From contig CAVPBI010000013.1 in NCBI GenBank assembly GCA_963701735.1, positions 124,001 to 188,000 on the forward strand: DNA of 64,000 nt, given 5' to 3'. Positions 1 to 7,839 of the stretch are shown here, piece by piece. The position numbers were made by a program, and so were the translations under genes. How positions within the stretch are numbered: position 1 is the first letter of the stretch; every line of letters starts with the position of its first letter. This DNA is from CAWABB01 sp963701735 (GTDB lineage Bacteria > Bacteroidota > Ignavibacteria > UBA10030 > UBA6906). The notes beneath the pieces were generated by a model that did no database searches, was not told the DNA's origin, and saw only the letters and a program-made list of their open reading frames with translations.

Positions 1-851
1 TCACCCCCTGCTGGGGGTCATGGCGGGATCAGTGACGCTGGTGGGTGGACCGGCAACGGGCCTGGCCTTCGCGCCGTTGTTCGAACAGGCGGGGCTTCAG
101 GGTGCTGCAGCCGTCGCCATCGCATCGGCGACATTCGGGATAACGCTCGGCGGATTGGTCGCGGGTCCCGTCGGCACGTGGGTTATCGAACGGCACAAGT
201 TGCGTGGCAGGGACAGAGCACAACGATGGCAGCCGGGCGCCGGAAGAGGAATCGAGCACGCCTGATCTCCTGGCCCCGGAGAGCGGGCGCGAAATCTCGC
301 CGATGATCGTGAACCTGGTGGTGCTGGGGATGGTCATGGGGGTGGGATCCGTGGTGAGCCTCGGGATCGAGTCCCTCGGCATCACGCTCCCTGCCTACAT
401 CGGTGCGATGATTGTCGCGGCGGTGATCCGCAATGTCAACGATCGCACAAACTGGTTCGGCCTCGATGAAAAGGCGATGGATTTCATCGGGGACGTGTCG
501 CTCAACATCTTTCTGGTGGTCGCGCTGATGAGTCTCCGTCTGTGGGAGCTTGCCGCGATCGCGCTTCCCCTTCTCGCCATCCTGGTCGGACAGGTCGTCC
601 TGACCGCCGTAGGCAGCGCGCTGCTGATCTATCGGCTGATGGGCCGGGACTACGACGCCGCGGTCATGAGCACCGGGTTTGTGGGATTCATCCTCGGAAC
701 CACGGCAAACGCGCTCGTCAACATGCGCGCGCTCGTGCAGCACTACGGGCCGGCGCCGCGCGCCTTCCTGGTTGTCCCGCTGGTCGGCGCGCTGTTCATC
801 GACTTCGTCAACGCCCTCATCATCACCCTCTTCCTCAACTGGCTCGGCTGA
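1..851 (+). CDS. gltS: Sodium/glutamate symporter, C-terminal part, frame interrupted
   Basis: This is the C-terminal part of an ESS-family sodium:glutamate symporter, an inner-membrane carrier that imports glutamate with Na+. The gene enters from outside the window. In frame 2 from base 2 it shows the family signature HPLLG..AGSVTL.GG..TG, followed by a hydrophobic helix and the GPVGTW loop. In frame 3 from about base 200 it continues as a hydrophilic loop and about six membrane helices, ending FLNWLG. The two parts belong to one protein, so a single-base frame change lies between about 190 and 260. A GTG at 204 could in principle restart translation, but a stand-alone C-terminal half is not a known form. 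No functional link to the neighbouring pnt genes, which face the other way, is evident. Confidence 0.8.
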
Positions 852-952
852 GCCGGCCCCGGCACACCGCAGGCGTCAGGTCGTCCCAACCGATCCCGAC
901 GTGGGAGCCGGCGCGCCCTACCGCCCCCCGCGGGAGCACACCCCCACGGGGG

Positions 953-2362
953 TCAGTGCATCCCGCCCCCACTCGAGAGGTGCTTCGAGAGCTCTCCGAC
1001 GACAGCCTTCGCATCCCCGAAGAGCATGAACGTCTTGTTCTGGAAGTACAGCTCGTTGTCGATGCCCGCAAATCCGGGATTCTTGCTCCGCTTGATCGCG
1101 AAGACCGCCCGCGCCTTGTCGGCGTCGATGATCGGCATGCCGTAGATCGGCGTGGACTTGTCGTACCGCGCCGCCGGGTTCACGACGTCGTTCGCCCCGA
1201 TGACCAGGGCGACGTCGCACTGCGGCATGTCGCTGTTGATGTCGTCCATCTCCACCAGGTCGTCGTACGGGATATCGGCCTCCGCGAGCAGCACGTTCAT
1301 GTGGCCCGGCATGCGCCCCGCGACAGGGTGGATGGCGAATTTCACGTTGATCCCGCGCTTCTTGAGCTGATCGTACAGCTCGCGGACGCGGTGCTGCGCC
1401 TGCGCGACGGCCATCCCGTAGCCAGGGATGATGACCACCAGCGACGCCTGCTCCAGAACCTGCGCCGCCCCTTCGATGGTCTCCGCTTTGTAGCGCCGCT
1501 CCTCCTGCCCCTTCGCCGAGGCCTGCACCTGGCCGAACGCGCCGAACAGCACGTTCGTGAACGAGCGGTTCATCGCCTTGCACATGATGATGGACAGTAT
1601 CAGACCGCTGGACCCGTCAAGCGCGCCCGCAACGATGAGCAGCGGGTTGTCAAGCACGAAGCCCATGGCCACCGCCGACAGGCCGGCGTAGGCATTCAGG
1701 ATGGAGATCACGGTCGGCATATCCGCACCCCCGATCGGGATGATGAGCAGAACGCCGAACGTCAGCGCCATGACGATGATCGCAGGGAAGATGAACGGGG
1801 CCCACGGCCCGACAGGATCGACGACCAGCCAGACGCCGAGCAGCACCGCCAGGGCGAGCAAACCGATGTTGGAGACATTCTGAAGCGGATACGTCACAGG
1901 GCGCTGCGGAATCCACTTGATCTCCTGGAGCTTGCCGGCCGCCATGAGACTGCCCGTGAACGTCAGGAACCCGAGCAAAATCTCCGCCACGATGGCTGCG
2001 ATCCGGAACGGGGTCAACATCTCGGGGCTTTCTCCCACCCAGAGATAGTACTTCGCCACACCCACCAGGCCCGCGGCGAGGCCGCCGAAGGCGTGCGAGA
2101 GAGCCGTTCGCTGCGGGACGGCCGTGAGCGCCACACGCGAGAGCGGCACACCGACAACGAACGCCGCAATGATAGCGACGATGATCCATCCGTGATTGAC
2201 CACCTGCGGCTGCAGCCAGGTTGCAATGACTGCGAGCAACATCGCGACCATGCCCGCACGGACGCTCTTGCGCGCCGTGCGTGGATCGTTCATCCAGTAC
2301 AGCGACAGAATGAACAGCGCCATCGCCGCGAGATAGGAGAGCTGCGTCAGACCGTACATCAT
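953..2362 (-). CDS. pntB: NAD(P) transhydrogenase subunit beta
   Basis: This is the beta subunit of the proton-translocating transhydrogenase, which makes NADPH from NADH using the proton gradient at the inner membrane. The 469-residue product has the family's usual length. The first 270 or so residues hold about nine membrane helices. The C-terminal 180 residues form the NADP(H)-binding domain III, with the GYGMAVAQAQ nucleotide-binding motif, the HPVAGRMPGHMN segment and the late GDAK loop. The start overlaps the stop of the upstream alpha-2 gene by four bases, so the two are translationally coupled. All diagnostic motifs are intact and there is no frame break. Confidence 0.95.
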   Translation of the reverse strand: MMYGLTQLSYLAAMALFILSLYWMNDPRTARKSVRAGMVAMLLAVIATWLQPQVVNHGWIIVAIIAAFVVGVPLSRVALTAVPQRTALSHAFGGLAAGLVGVAKYYLWVGESPEMLTPFRIAAIVAEILLGFLTFTGSLMAAGKLQEIKWIPQRPVTYPLQNVSNIGLLALAVLLGVWLVVDPVGPWAPFIFPAIIVMALTFGVLLIIPIGGADMPTVISILNAYAGLSAVAMGFVLDNPLLIVAGALDGSSGLILSIIMCKAMNRSFTNVLFGAFGQVQASAKGQEERRYKAETIEGAAQVLEQASLVVIIPGYGMAVAQAQHRVRELYDQLKKRGINVKFAIHPVAGRMPGHMNVLLAEADIPYDDLVEMDDINSDMPQCDVALVIGANDVVNPAARYDKSTPIYGMPIIDADKARAVFAIKRSKNPGFAGIDNELYFQNKTFMLFGDAKAVVGELSKHLSSGGGMH

Positions 2363-2781
2363 TGCGCGCCCTCCTTCTTCTCCTGCTTGAACATCTTCAG
2401 CATGCGCTCGGTGATGAGAAAGCCGCTGACGATGTTCGTCATCGAGGCGAAGACCGCCACGGCACCGAGGATGCGGATCTCAATCGGATACTCCGGACCG
2501 GTCACAAGGATCGCACCCACGACCGCAATCGCCGAGATCGCGTTCGTGAGGGACATGAGCGGCGTGTGGAGGAGTCGGGACACTCTGGCGATCACTCCGA
2601 GCCCGATGAAGCTCGCGAGCAGGAACACCGTCAGCAGCGGCCAGTAGTTCACGTCCGCCTGTCCGTGCGGACCGCCCGCGGGCGTCGACGGATCAGCCAC
2701 GGCCGACAGGCCGAGCGGGACGAGTGTCCACAGGAGGAGCAGTCCGTACCGGACGCGCGTTGAGATGCGTGGGAGGGTCAT
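2359..2781 (-). CDS. pntAB: NAD(P) transhydrogenase alpha subunit 2 (membrane part)
   Basis: This small membrane subunit corresponds to the C-terminal transmembrane segment of E. coli PntA in organisms with a split alpha subunit. After an N-terminal hydrophobic stretch and a short hydrophilic spacer, it shows three helices containing the family signature LLHTPLMSLTNAISAI. I start it at the ATG at 2781. The frame stays open to 2886, but those extra residues are hydrophilic and unlike the family. It overlaps pntB by four bases. The hydrophilic NAD(H)-binding subunit (pntAA), which normally lies just upstream, is absent: upstream there is only a repeat region and a cold-shock gene. Confidence 0.85.
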   Translation of the reverse strand: MTLPRISTRVRYGLLLLWTLVPLGLSAVADPSTPAGGPHGQADVNYWPLLTVFLLASFIGLGVIARVSRLLHTPLMSLTNAISAIAVVGAILVTGPEYPIEIRILGAVAVFASMTNIVSGFLITERMLKMFKQEKKEGAQ

Positions 2782-2886
2782 GGATGGGATTCCAACGTTG
2801 TGCTTGGGGTCGAGACTGCCTGATCCGGCTACGGGGGCGGCGGTCTCGTCGAGACGTGCAGGCCAAATATACGGGAAACCGGACAC

Positions 2887-3125
2887 TTTTTCACCCGCCG
2901 GCCAGGCCGCGCGGGCAGAGGTCAGCAGAAACCCTGCCCACGTGGGGTGCCCACGTGAGCGTCACCTAGGTGACGCACGTGGGCATGTGGGCATCCGTGG
3001 GCTCCCATGCGGGGAAGCCCCCTCTTTCTCACCAGTTGGCCGGTGGCGCGTGGAGGTGGCAGAAAGGCCAGCCAGCGTGAGCCAGCGTGAGCGTCACTTA
3101 GGTGACGCACGTGTTCATGTGCGGG
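2887..3125. repeat. Duplicated ~100-bp element carrying 18-bp palindromes
   Basis: Two diverged direct copies lie 132 bp apart, at about 2887-2990 and 3025-3122. Each begins with a TTTTCACC-like stretch, continues through GGCC..G..GCGCG and GCAGAAA, and ends in a palindrome followed by ACGTG..CATGTG. The first palindrome, GCGTCACCTAGGTGACGC at 2959-2976, is perfect. The second, at 3091-3108, differs by one base. No reading frame with protein-like composition was recognised here. The copies lie between the start of the pnt operon and the terminator of the cold-shock gene. Confidence 0.75.
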
Positions 3126-3144
3126 GGGGACTTGGCGGAGGGGC

Positions 3145-3182
3145 AAAAAAAAGCCCCGTCCCGCCTGATGGCGGGACGGGGC
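3145..3182 (-). terminator. Rho-independent terminator of the cold-shock gene
   Basis: A 13-bp GC-rich stem (GCCCCGTCCCGCC pairing with GGCGGGACGGGGC) with a TGAT-side tetraloop is followed, on the minus strand, by eight T residues. It begins 20 bases after the stop codon of the cold-shock gene. Confidence 0.92.
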
Positions 3183-3201
3183 AGAATGGGCACGGAAGCC
3201 G

Positions 3202-3402
3202 TTAGACTTTCGTGACGCCGGTGGCCTGGAGGCCCTTGGGACCGCGGGTCACCTCAAAGCTGACCTTGTCGCCTTCGTTCAGGGTTTTGTACCCGTCGCC
3301 GACGATCTCTCGGAAGTGCACAAACACGTCCTCGCCAGATCCGCGTGAGATGAAACCGAAGCCCTTAGCTCCGTTGAACCACTTCACTGTTCCTTGTTCC
3401 AT
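3202..3402 (-). CDS. Cold-shock domain protein (CspA family)
   Basis: This is a 66-residue single cold-shock domain, the normal family length. It is a cytoplasmic nucleic-acid chaperone that binds single-stranded RNA or DNA. The RNP1 motif KGFGFI and RNP2 motif VFVHF are intact, as is the N-terminal G.VKWFN. The start is supported by AAAGGAGC seven bases upstream. The ATG sits inside a perfect 14-bp palindrome (TGTTCCATGGAACA) that could fold over the start codon. A strong terminator follows, so it is likely a single-gene transcript with a long 5' leader in the 336-bp gap upstream, where no other gene was seen. Confidence 0.95.
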   Translation of the reverse strand: MEQGTVKWFNGAKGFGFISRGSGEDVFVHFREIVGDGYKTLNEGDKVSFEVTRGPKGLQATGVTKV

Positions 3403-3484
3403 GGAACAGCTCCTTTCAGTTGAGTAAGTATCCGCAGCCGGCGGACTCGGCCAACTTCATCCAGAGTGTGCCCTTGAAACGAAA

Positions 3485-3515
3485 ATCGCAACCACGGATT
3501 CACCACGGTTGCGAT
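3485..3515 (-). terminator. Hairpin between GH97 gene and cold-shock gene
   Basis: A 9-bp perfect stem (ATCGCAACC pairing with GGTTGCGAT) with a 13-base loop is followed on the minus strand by TTTTCGTTTC. It lies about 220 bases after the GH97 stop, inside the 3403-3738 gap. It may end the GH97 transcript or be a structural element in the cold-shock 5' leader. The T tract is short, so the assignment is tentative. The rest of the gap shows no gene. Confidence 0.4.
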
Positions 3516-3738
3516 CTCTGATGTTCGGCTACGGGTATATACTACAACGCCGGCGAACACGGCTCCGGGTGACCGGAACCTCAAAAAGCCCAACACGGTG
3601 TACAGTTGAATAACTCTTCAGTATACACAACTCCGGTGTCAGTTGCAAGCGAAATCGCCTCTCGCGCCAGGCTGAAGACAGCCCTCCTCCCCGCTCCCGG
3701 CGGCGCCTACCACACAACGGTTACAACGCGTGCGTCCG

Positions 3739-5994
3739 CTACTTCCCGGCCTGGAATGGCTTCAGCGATGCCTCCTCGTCCGAGTCCGCCTCCCGGATGC
3801 TCACGGCGGCTCCTCCCCCGGGCGCGAGCTTCAACGCAAGCCTGGTCTCATTCGTCACAAGCCACCGGTCAATCCTGTACGCCATCGGATTCTTCTGATA
3901 GTGCGCCGACGCGTCGTCCGCGTACACGGTTGCGACATACGTTTCACCTTCCGGCAGAAAGTCCAGCTTCGACGTCGACGTCCGCGCGTTCTCGTCGGTG
4001 ATCGCGCCCAGGTACCACTCGTCCTTCCCTTTCGCTTTCCGTGCGATGGTCAGGTAATCGCCCGGCTCGGCCTCGAGGATGCGCGTGTCGTCCCAGTCCA
4101 CGGCGACGTCCTCGATGAACCGGAAGGCATCCAGATGCTTCTCGTAATTCTCCGGGAAGTCCGCCGCCATCTGGAGCGGACTGTACATCGTCACGTACAG
4201 CGCGAGCTGCTTTGCAAGGGTGGTGTGGACCTGCTCCTTCTTCTTCGGATCGTAGTAGCTCATTGCGATCTGAAAGATTCCGGGCGTGTAGTCCATCGGT
4301 CCGCCCATCAGACGCGTGAACGGCAGGATCGTCTCGTGCGCCGGCGGATTGCCGATGCTCCACGCGTTGTACTCGTTGCCGCGCGCCGCCTCGCACGCAA
4401 GCCAGTTCGGGTACGTCCGGTGGAGGCCGGTCGGACGCACCGGCTCGTGGGCGTCGACCATGATCTTGTACGAGGCAGCCTTCTCGGCGACCCGCACGTA
4501 GTGGTTCACCATCCACTGCCCGTCGTGGTGCTCGCCGCGCGGGATGATGCGCCCGACATACCCCGTCTTCACGGCATCGTAGCCGTTCTCTTTCATGAAG
4601 CGGAAGGCCTCGTCCATGCGCCGCTCGTAGTTCGTGACCGAGCCGGAGGTCTCGTGATGCATGATCAGCTTCACGCCTTTGTCCTCCGCATACTCCTTCA
4701 GCTCCTCGACATCGAAGTCCGGGTACGGAGTCACGAAGTCGAACACCTCCTCCTTCCAGTTTCCGAACCAGTCCTCCCACCCCACGTTCCACCCTTCCAC
4801 GAGCACCCCCTGAATGCCGTGCTTCGAGGCGAAATCGATGTACATCTTCGTCCGCTCGGTCGTGGCACCGTGCCGGCCGTTCGGCGTGAGGGATTTCCAG
4901 TCCATCCCCTTCAGCCGCACGTTGTTGACGTCCGCATAGTTCCAGGTCGCGGTGCCAACGTGCATGTCCCACCAGACCCCGACGAACTTCATCGGGCGGA
5001 TCCAGTCGGTATCCCCGATGACCGGGGGGTCGTTCAGGTTCAGGACAATCCTGGACCGGAGGATATCCGCCGCCGACTCGCTGACGATGACCGTCCTCCA
5101 CGGCGTCACGCAGGGCGTCTGCATGTACGCCTTGTTGCCCACGGCGTCCGGCACGAGCGTGGAGGTGAGGATCGATTTCTTCTTGTCGATCTCCAGGTTC
5201 ATCGCGGGGTAGTTCACCAGGGCCGCTTCGAAAATGTTGATGTACAGCCCGTCCGCCGATTTCATCATCAGCGGCGTTTGAACAAAGTTGGGGCCGATGA
5301 TCTCCCGGACCGCAATCTCCACGAACGCCCGCCCCTTCTCGGCGTTCACCTCGCTGAGCTTGCTCTCCGTATAGGTATACTCGTTCGTGTCGTAATCCCC
5401 GGGAATCCAGAAAGCGCGATGATCGCCCGTGAGGCGGAACTCGGTCTTCTCGTCCGAGACGATGAAATACCGGAGCTTATCCTGCGCGGGGAACACATAC
5501 CGGAACCCGAGGCCGTCGTCGAACAGGCGGAAGACGATGCCGATCTCCCGTTTGTCGCCTGATGTCTGGCGCAGCTTCACGTTCAACTCGCGGTAGACGT
5601 TCCGGATCGTTTTCTCCTCACCCCACACGGGCTCCCATGAATCGTCGACCGAACTCGTGTCAGCGGAGAGTACCGCGAACCCGTCCAGGAACGATGGCTG
5701 GTCCTTCAGCGCGAGCCCGAGCTTGCTCGGGAGGATGACGCGCTTCTTCGCACGGCGGAGCTCGTAGGTGGGCTCACCTTTCGGGGAGAGGGAGAACGTG
5801 AGGCTCAGCGTGCCGCCCGGGGACTGGATGGTCAGCGGGGATGCGGCCGGAGCGGGAGCGGCGAACGACAGAACGAGCGCACACAGGAGGACGCAAGGAA
5901 GCAGGCGCGCACACACGAGCGGGCGGGCCAACGCCGTCGGGGTGACGGTGGCAGGCGAGCGAACGATGGAATGTCTCATGGGTTGATTCATCAT
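3739..5994 (-). CDS. Glycoside hydrolase family 97 (SusB-type, inverting)
   Basis: This is a secreted or periplasmic retaining/inverting-clan alpha-glycosidase of family GH97. The 751-residue length matches SusB-type enzymes. Residues 1-51 form a signal peptide. They are followed by an N-terminal beta-sandwich, a TIM barrel from about residue 330, and a C-terminal beta domain. Glutamates at E448 (HHET), E517 (DAHEP) and E541 (GNEYN) keep exactly the spacing of the catalytic Glu439, Glu508 and Glu532 of Bacteroides SusB. The position used as nucleophile by retaining members reads KTGYVG, with no Asp. I infer an inverting alpha-glucosidase. It stands alone, not in a susCD-like operon. The start could also be the ATG five codons in. 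No frame break was seen. Confidence 0.9.
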   Translation of the reverse strand: MMNQPMRHSIVRSPATVTPTALARPLVCARLLPCVLLCALVLSFAAPAPAASPLTIQSPGGTLSLTFSLSPKGEPTYELRRAKKRVILPSKLGLALKDQPSFLDGFAVLSADTSSVDDSWEPVWGEEKTIRNVYRELNVKLRQTSGDKREIGIVFRLFDDGLGFRYVFPAQDKLRYFIVSDEKTEFRLTGDHRAFWIPGDYDTNEYTYTESKLSEVNAEKGRAFVEIAVREIIGPNFVQTPLMMKSADGLYINIFEAALVNYPAMNLEIDKKKSILTSTLVPDAVGNKAYMQTPCVTPWRTVIVSESAADILRSRIVLNLNDPPVIGDTDWIRPMKFVGVWWDMHVGTATWNYADVNNVRLKGMDWKSLTPNGRHGATTERTKMYIDFASKHGIQGVLVEGWNVGWEDWFGNWKEEVFDFVTPYPDFDVEELKEYAEDKGVKLIMHHETSGSVTNYERRMDEAFRFMKENGYDAVKTGYVGRIIPRGEHHDGQWMVNHYVRVAEKAASYKIMVDAHEPVRPTGLHRTYPNWLACEAARGNEYNAWSIGNPPAHETILPFTRLMGGPMDYTPGIFQIAMSYYDPKKKEQVHTTLAKQLALYVTMYSPLQMAADFPENYEKHLDAFRFIEDVAVDWDDTRILEAEPGDYLTIARKAKGKDEWYLGAITDENARTSTSKLDFLPEGETYVATVYADDASAHYQKNPMAYRIDRWLVTNETRLALKLAPGGGAAVSIREADSDEEASLKPFQAGK

Positions 5995-6044
5995 TTCGGC
6001 AGGGTTGTTGGGATTTCAGGGACGCTGGTGGGGCCGGATGAGGA

Positions 6045-6635
6045 TCAATACGGCTTTTTGTTCAGTGAAGCAAGGCGTACTGTTTCCCGGATGCGCCGCA
6101 GGCGGGTGTCGGGCCGCTTTGCCTGGGTGACCCAGCGGATGATGAGCTTGCGGGTAGAGTCTGAGAACTCCTCGAAGTACCGCCGCGCCTGAGTGTTCGC
6201 CGCAAGGGCCCGCGTTAGCTCGGCGGGCATGCGTAGATTCTCGACCTCGTCGAGCGATTTCCAGGACCCGTCCTTTCGGGCGGCGGTGATCTTCGCCATC
6301 CCGGCCGCGGTCATGCGTTTACCTCTGATCAGTGTCGCGATGCGGCGTTTGTTCAGTTTGGACCACGTGCTTCCGGGCTTCCGCGGGGTGAAGATCTGCC
6401 GGTAGCGCAGTGAGTCAACCGCATGGATCTTGCTGTCGATCCACCCGAAGCAGAGCGCCTCTTCCACCGCCTCGGCATAGTTCACCGAGGGGATCCCGCT
6501 GCCTTTCTTGTAATACACCAGCCAGACGCCGGACGAGGTCGTGTGGTGGTGCCGCAGCCATGCCCTCCACGCAGTGCGGTCGCGGGCTTCGACGGACGTA
6601 TAGACCGGCCCTGACGAGCGCCCTGCCATACTCAT
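6045..6635 (-). CDS. YdeI/OmpD-associated family protein
   Basis: This 196-residue cytoplasmic protein belongs to the YdeI/OmdA family. The signature includes EAVEEALCFGWIDSKI, the FTPRKPGSTWSK.NK segment and a basic C-terminal helix with RRYFEEFSDS..K..I.WV..AKR. Members are annotated as OmpD-associated or bacteriocin-protection proteins, but their biochemical role is not settled. Its ATG overlaps the stop of the upstream P460 gene by four bases, so the two are likely expressed together. The product ends LNKKPY, about 40 bases before the GH97 leader. Confidence 0.85.
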   Translation of the reverse strand: MSMAGRSSGPVYTSVEARDRTAWRAWLRHHHTTSSGVWLVYYKKGSGIPSVNYAEAVEEALCFGWIDSKIHAVDSLRYRQIFTPRKPGSTWSKLNKRRIATLIRGKRMTAAGMAKITAARKDGSWKSLDEVENLRMPAELTRALAANTQARRYFEEFSDSTRKLIIRWVTQAKRPDTRLRRIRETVRLASLNKKPY

Positions 6636-7231
6636 GGATGCCGCCTCTCGAACGTTCGCACAAGATCGTTCCGGAGCCCCTGCTCACGCGAGTGGCAGGA
6701 AATGCATCCATCCCCGCGCCGGTTGATCGAGAATACCACGGTTCCATCGGGACGGTACTCTGCCCATAGCCAATCTCCGGCGGCGTAGGGGTTGTCCGTC
6801 TCCTTCATCAGGACGGCGAGCAGCGTGGTTTCTCCCGCTTCGCGGATCTCCTTCACGATGACGGACCCGTCCGCGAACGAACCGCCGGCCGGCAGAGTGT
6901 CAGCGACGAGCGAGCCGAGACCTTCAGGATTGATGGAAACACGGACCAACGGTTGGTGTGCCGTGGAGCCGTTCAGCGTCCCTGACGCGACAGAATCCAC
7001 TCCCGGGAACAGGGCGTATCCGGTGAACGGGCTGGTTTCCGTGATGAGCGTGAACAGATCGGCGTCCGAGGCGATGGTCCGGTTTGTTCCCGCCGACGGC
7101 GGGGCGCCTGCATCAGAGCAACCGGCAGAGACGAGGAAAGCAACCGCAACGAGTGGTGCGGCCAGCACTCCGGTGAGTGCGGCCACCCGGGACACGGGGT
7201 TGACTCTTGATAAAAATAGTTTGATATTCAT
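6632..7231 (-). CDS. Cytochrome P460-like haem lipoprotein
   Basis: About 199 residues encode a predicted lipoprotein (LVSAGC lipobox) whose C-terminal half matches the cytochrome P460 domain. It has a WAEY segment, F.INRRGDGC and the single c-type haem site CISCH. P460-fold proteins sit in the periplasm and act on hydroxylamine or NO, or carry other redox functions; the substrate here is unknown. The start at 7231 (MNIKLF) lies inside the palindrome in front of the divergent ArsR gene and lacks a clear ribosome-binding site. A GTG at 7195 is an alternative that still leaves a signal peptide. It forms a two-gene unit with the YdeI-like gene. Confidence 0.75.
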   Translation of the reverse strand: MNIKLFLSRVNPVSRVAALTGVLAAPLVAVAFLVSAGCSDAGAPPSAGTNRTIASDADLFTLITETSPFTGYALFPGVDSVASGTLNGSTAHQPLVRVSINPEGLGSLVADTLPAGGSFADGSVIVKEIREAGETTLLAVLMKETDNPYAAGDWLWAEYRPDGTVVFSINRRGDGCISCHSREQGLRNDLVRTFERRHP

Positions 7232-7235
7232 CAAA
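7200..7235 (+). promoter_or_regulatory. Promoter with overlapping palindromic operator for the ArsR-type gene
   Basis: A sigma70-like -35 box TTGACT (7200-7205) and a -10 box GATATT (7223-7228) are 17 bp apart. The palindrome TTTGAT-ATTC-ATCAAA (7220-7235) covers the -10 box, flanked by the direct repeat AAAATAGTTT. An AT-rich palindrome over the -10 box is typical of ArsR-family autoregulation. The same palindrome covers the start codon of the divergent P460 gene. Confidence 0.55.
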
Positions 7236-7256
7236 ATAGTTTCACTGGGAGACTTC

Positions 7257-7829
7257 ATGGAAACCGATTCGCACAACGATAAGCTCGTCCGGTTCTTCAA
7301 GGTCCTCGGCCAGCCGCAGCGGCTCGCCATCATCGGCCTGCTGGCCCGCCGCCCCCACACCGTCGAGCAGCTCGGGAAGGAGCTGGGGATCGGCGTCTCC
7401 ACGGTGTCGCACCACCTCTCGCGTCTCTCTGACGCAGGTCTCGTGTCCGCGCGGGCGGAGAGCTACTACAGTGTGTACCGGCTCAATACGGAGATCCTCA
7501 GACAGATGTCGAGGGACCTCCTGCGGCATGCGCAGCCTGAGATCCCGGCCGCCGCGGGGGCGGCGGACGATTTCGACCGAAAGGTCCTGGGCACGTTCAC
7601 GGCGCACGACGGACGGATCAAGGCGTTTCCCGTGCAGGAGAAGAAGTTCCTCGTCCTGGTCCGCCACGTCCTCAAAGCATTCGAGCCTGGCGTCCGCTAC
7701 ACCGAGAAGCGGGTAAACCAGATTCTCGCCAACTACAACGAGGACACTGCCCGGCTCCGGCGCGCGCTGGTGGACCACAAGTTCATGGCACGGGAAGGCG
7801 GGGGCGGCAAGTACTGGAGAATCGACTGA
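7257..7829 (+). CDS. ArsR-type winged-helix regulator with DUF2087 domain
   Basis: This is a 190-residue transcription factor. Residues 5-85 form an ArsR winged helix, with PQRLAIIGLLARRP and the recognition helix GIGVSTVSHHLSRLSDAGLV. Residues 110-190 form a DUF2087 domain, with FP..EKKFLVLV..VLKAFEPG..YTEK.VNQIL and the ending GGGKYWRID. The start is the ATG at 7257, with GGGAGA seven bases upstream; earlier in-frame starts are inside the P460 gene. No metal-binding cysteine pair is present, so the effector is probably not a metal. It is divergent from the P460/YdeI pair and convergent with the DUF418 gene, ten bases away. Confidence 0.88.
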   Translation: METDSHNDKLVRFFKVLGQPQRLAIIGLLARRPHTVEQLGKELGIGVSTVSHHLSRLSDAGLVSARAESYYSVYRLNTEILRQMSRDLLRHAQPEIPAAAGAADDFDRKVLGTFTAHDGRIKAFPVQEKKFLVLVRHVLKAFEPGVRYTEKRVNQILANYNEDTARLRRALVDHKFMAREGGGGKYWRID

Positions 7830-7839
7830 GCCGGGCCGG

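Noticed and set aside
542..2647. A 701-codon open frame on the plus strand opposite pntB and pntAB
   Set aside because: It is the antisense of two well-conserved genes. Its product is rich in Arg, His and Asp with no hydrophobic core, as expected from a high-GC shadow frame.
3730..5562. A 610-codon plus-strand frame opposite the GH97 gene
   Set aside because: Same shadow effect. The composition is Arg/His/Val-rich and low complexity, and the catalytic residues of GH97 prove the other strand is coding.
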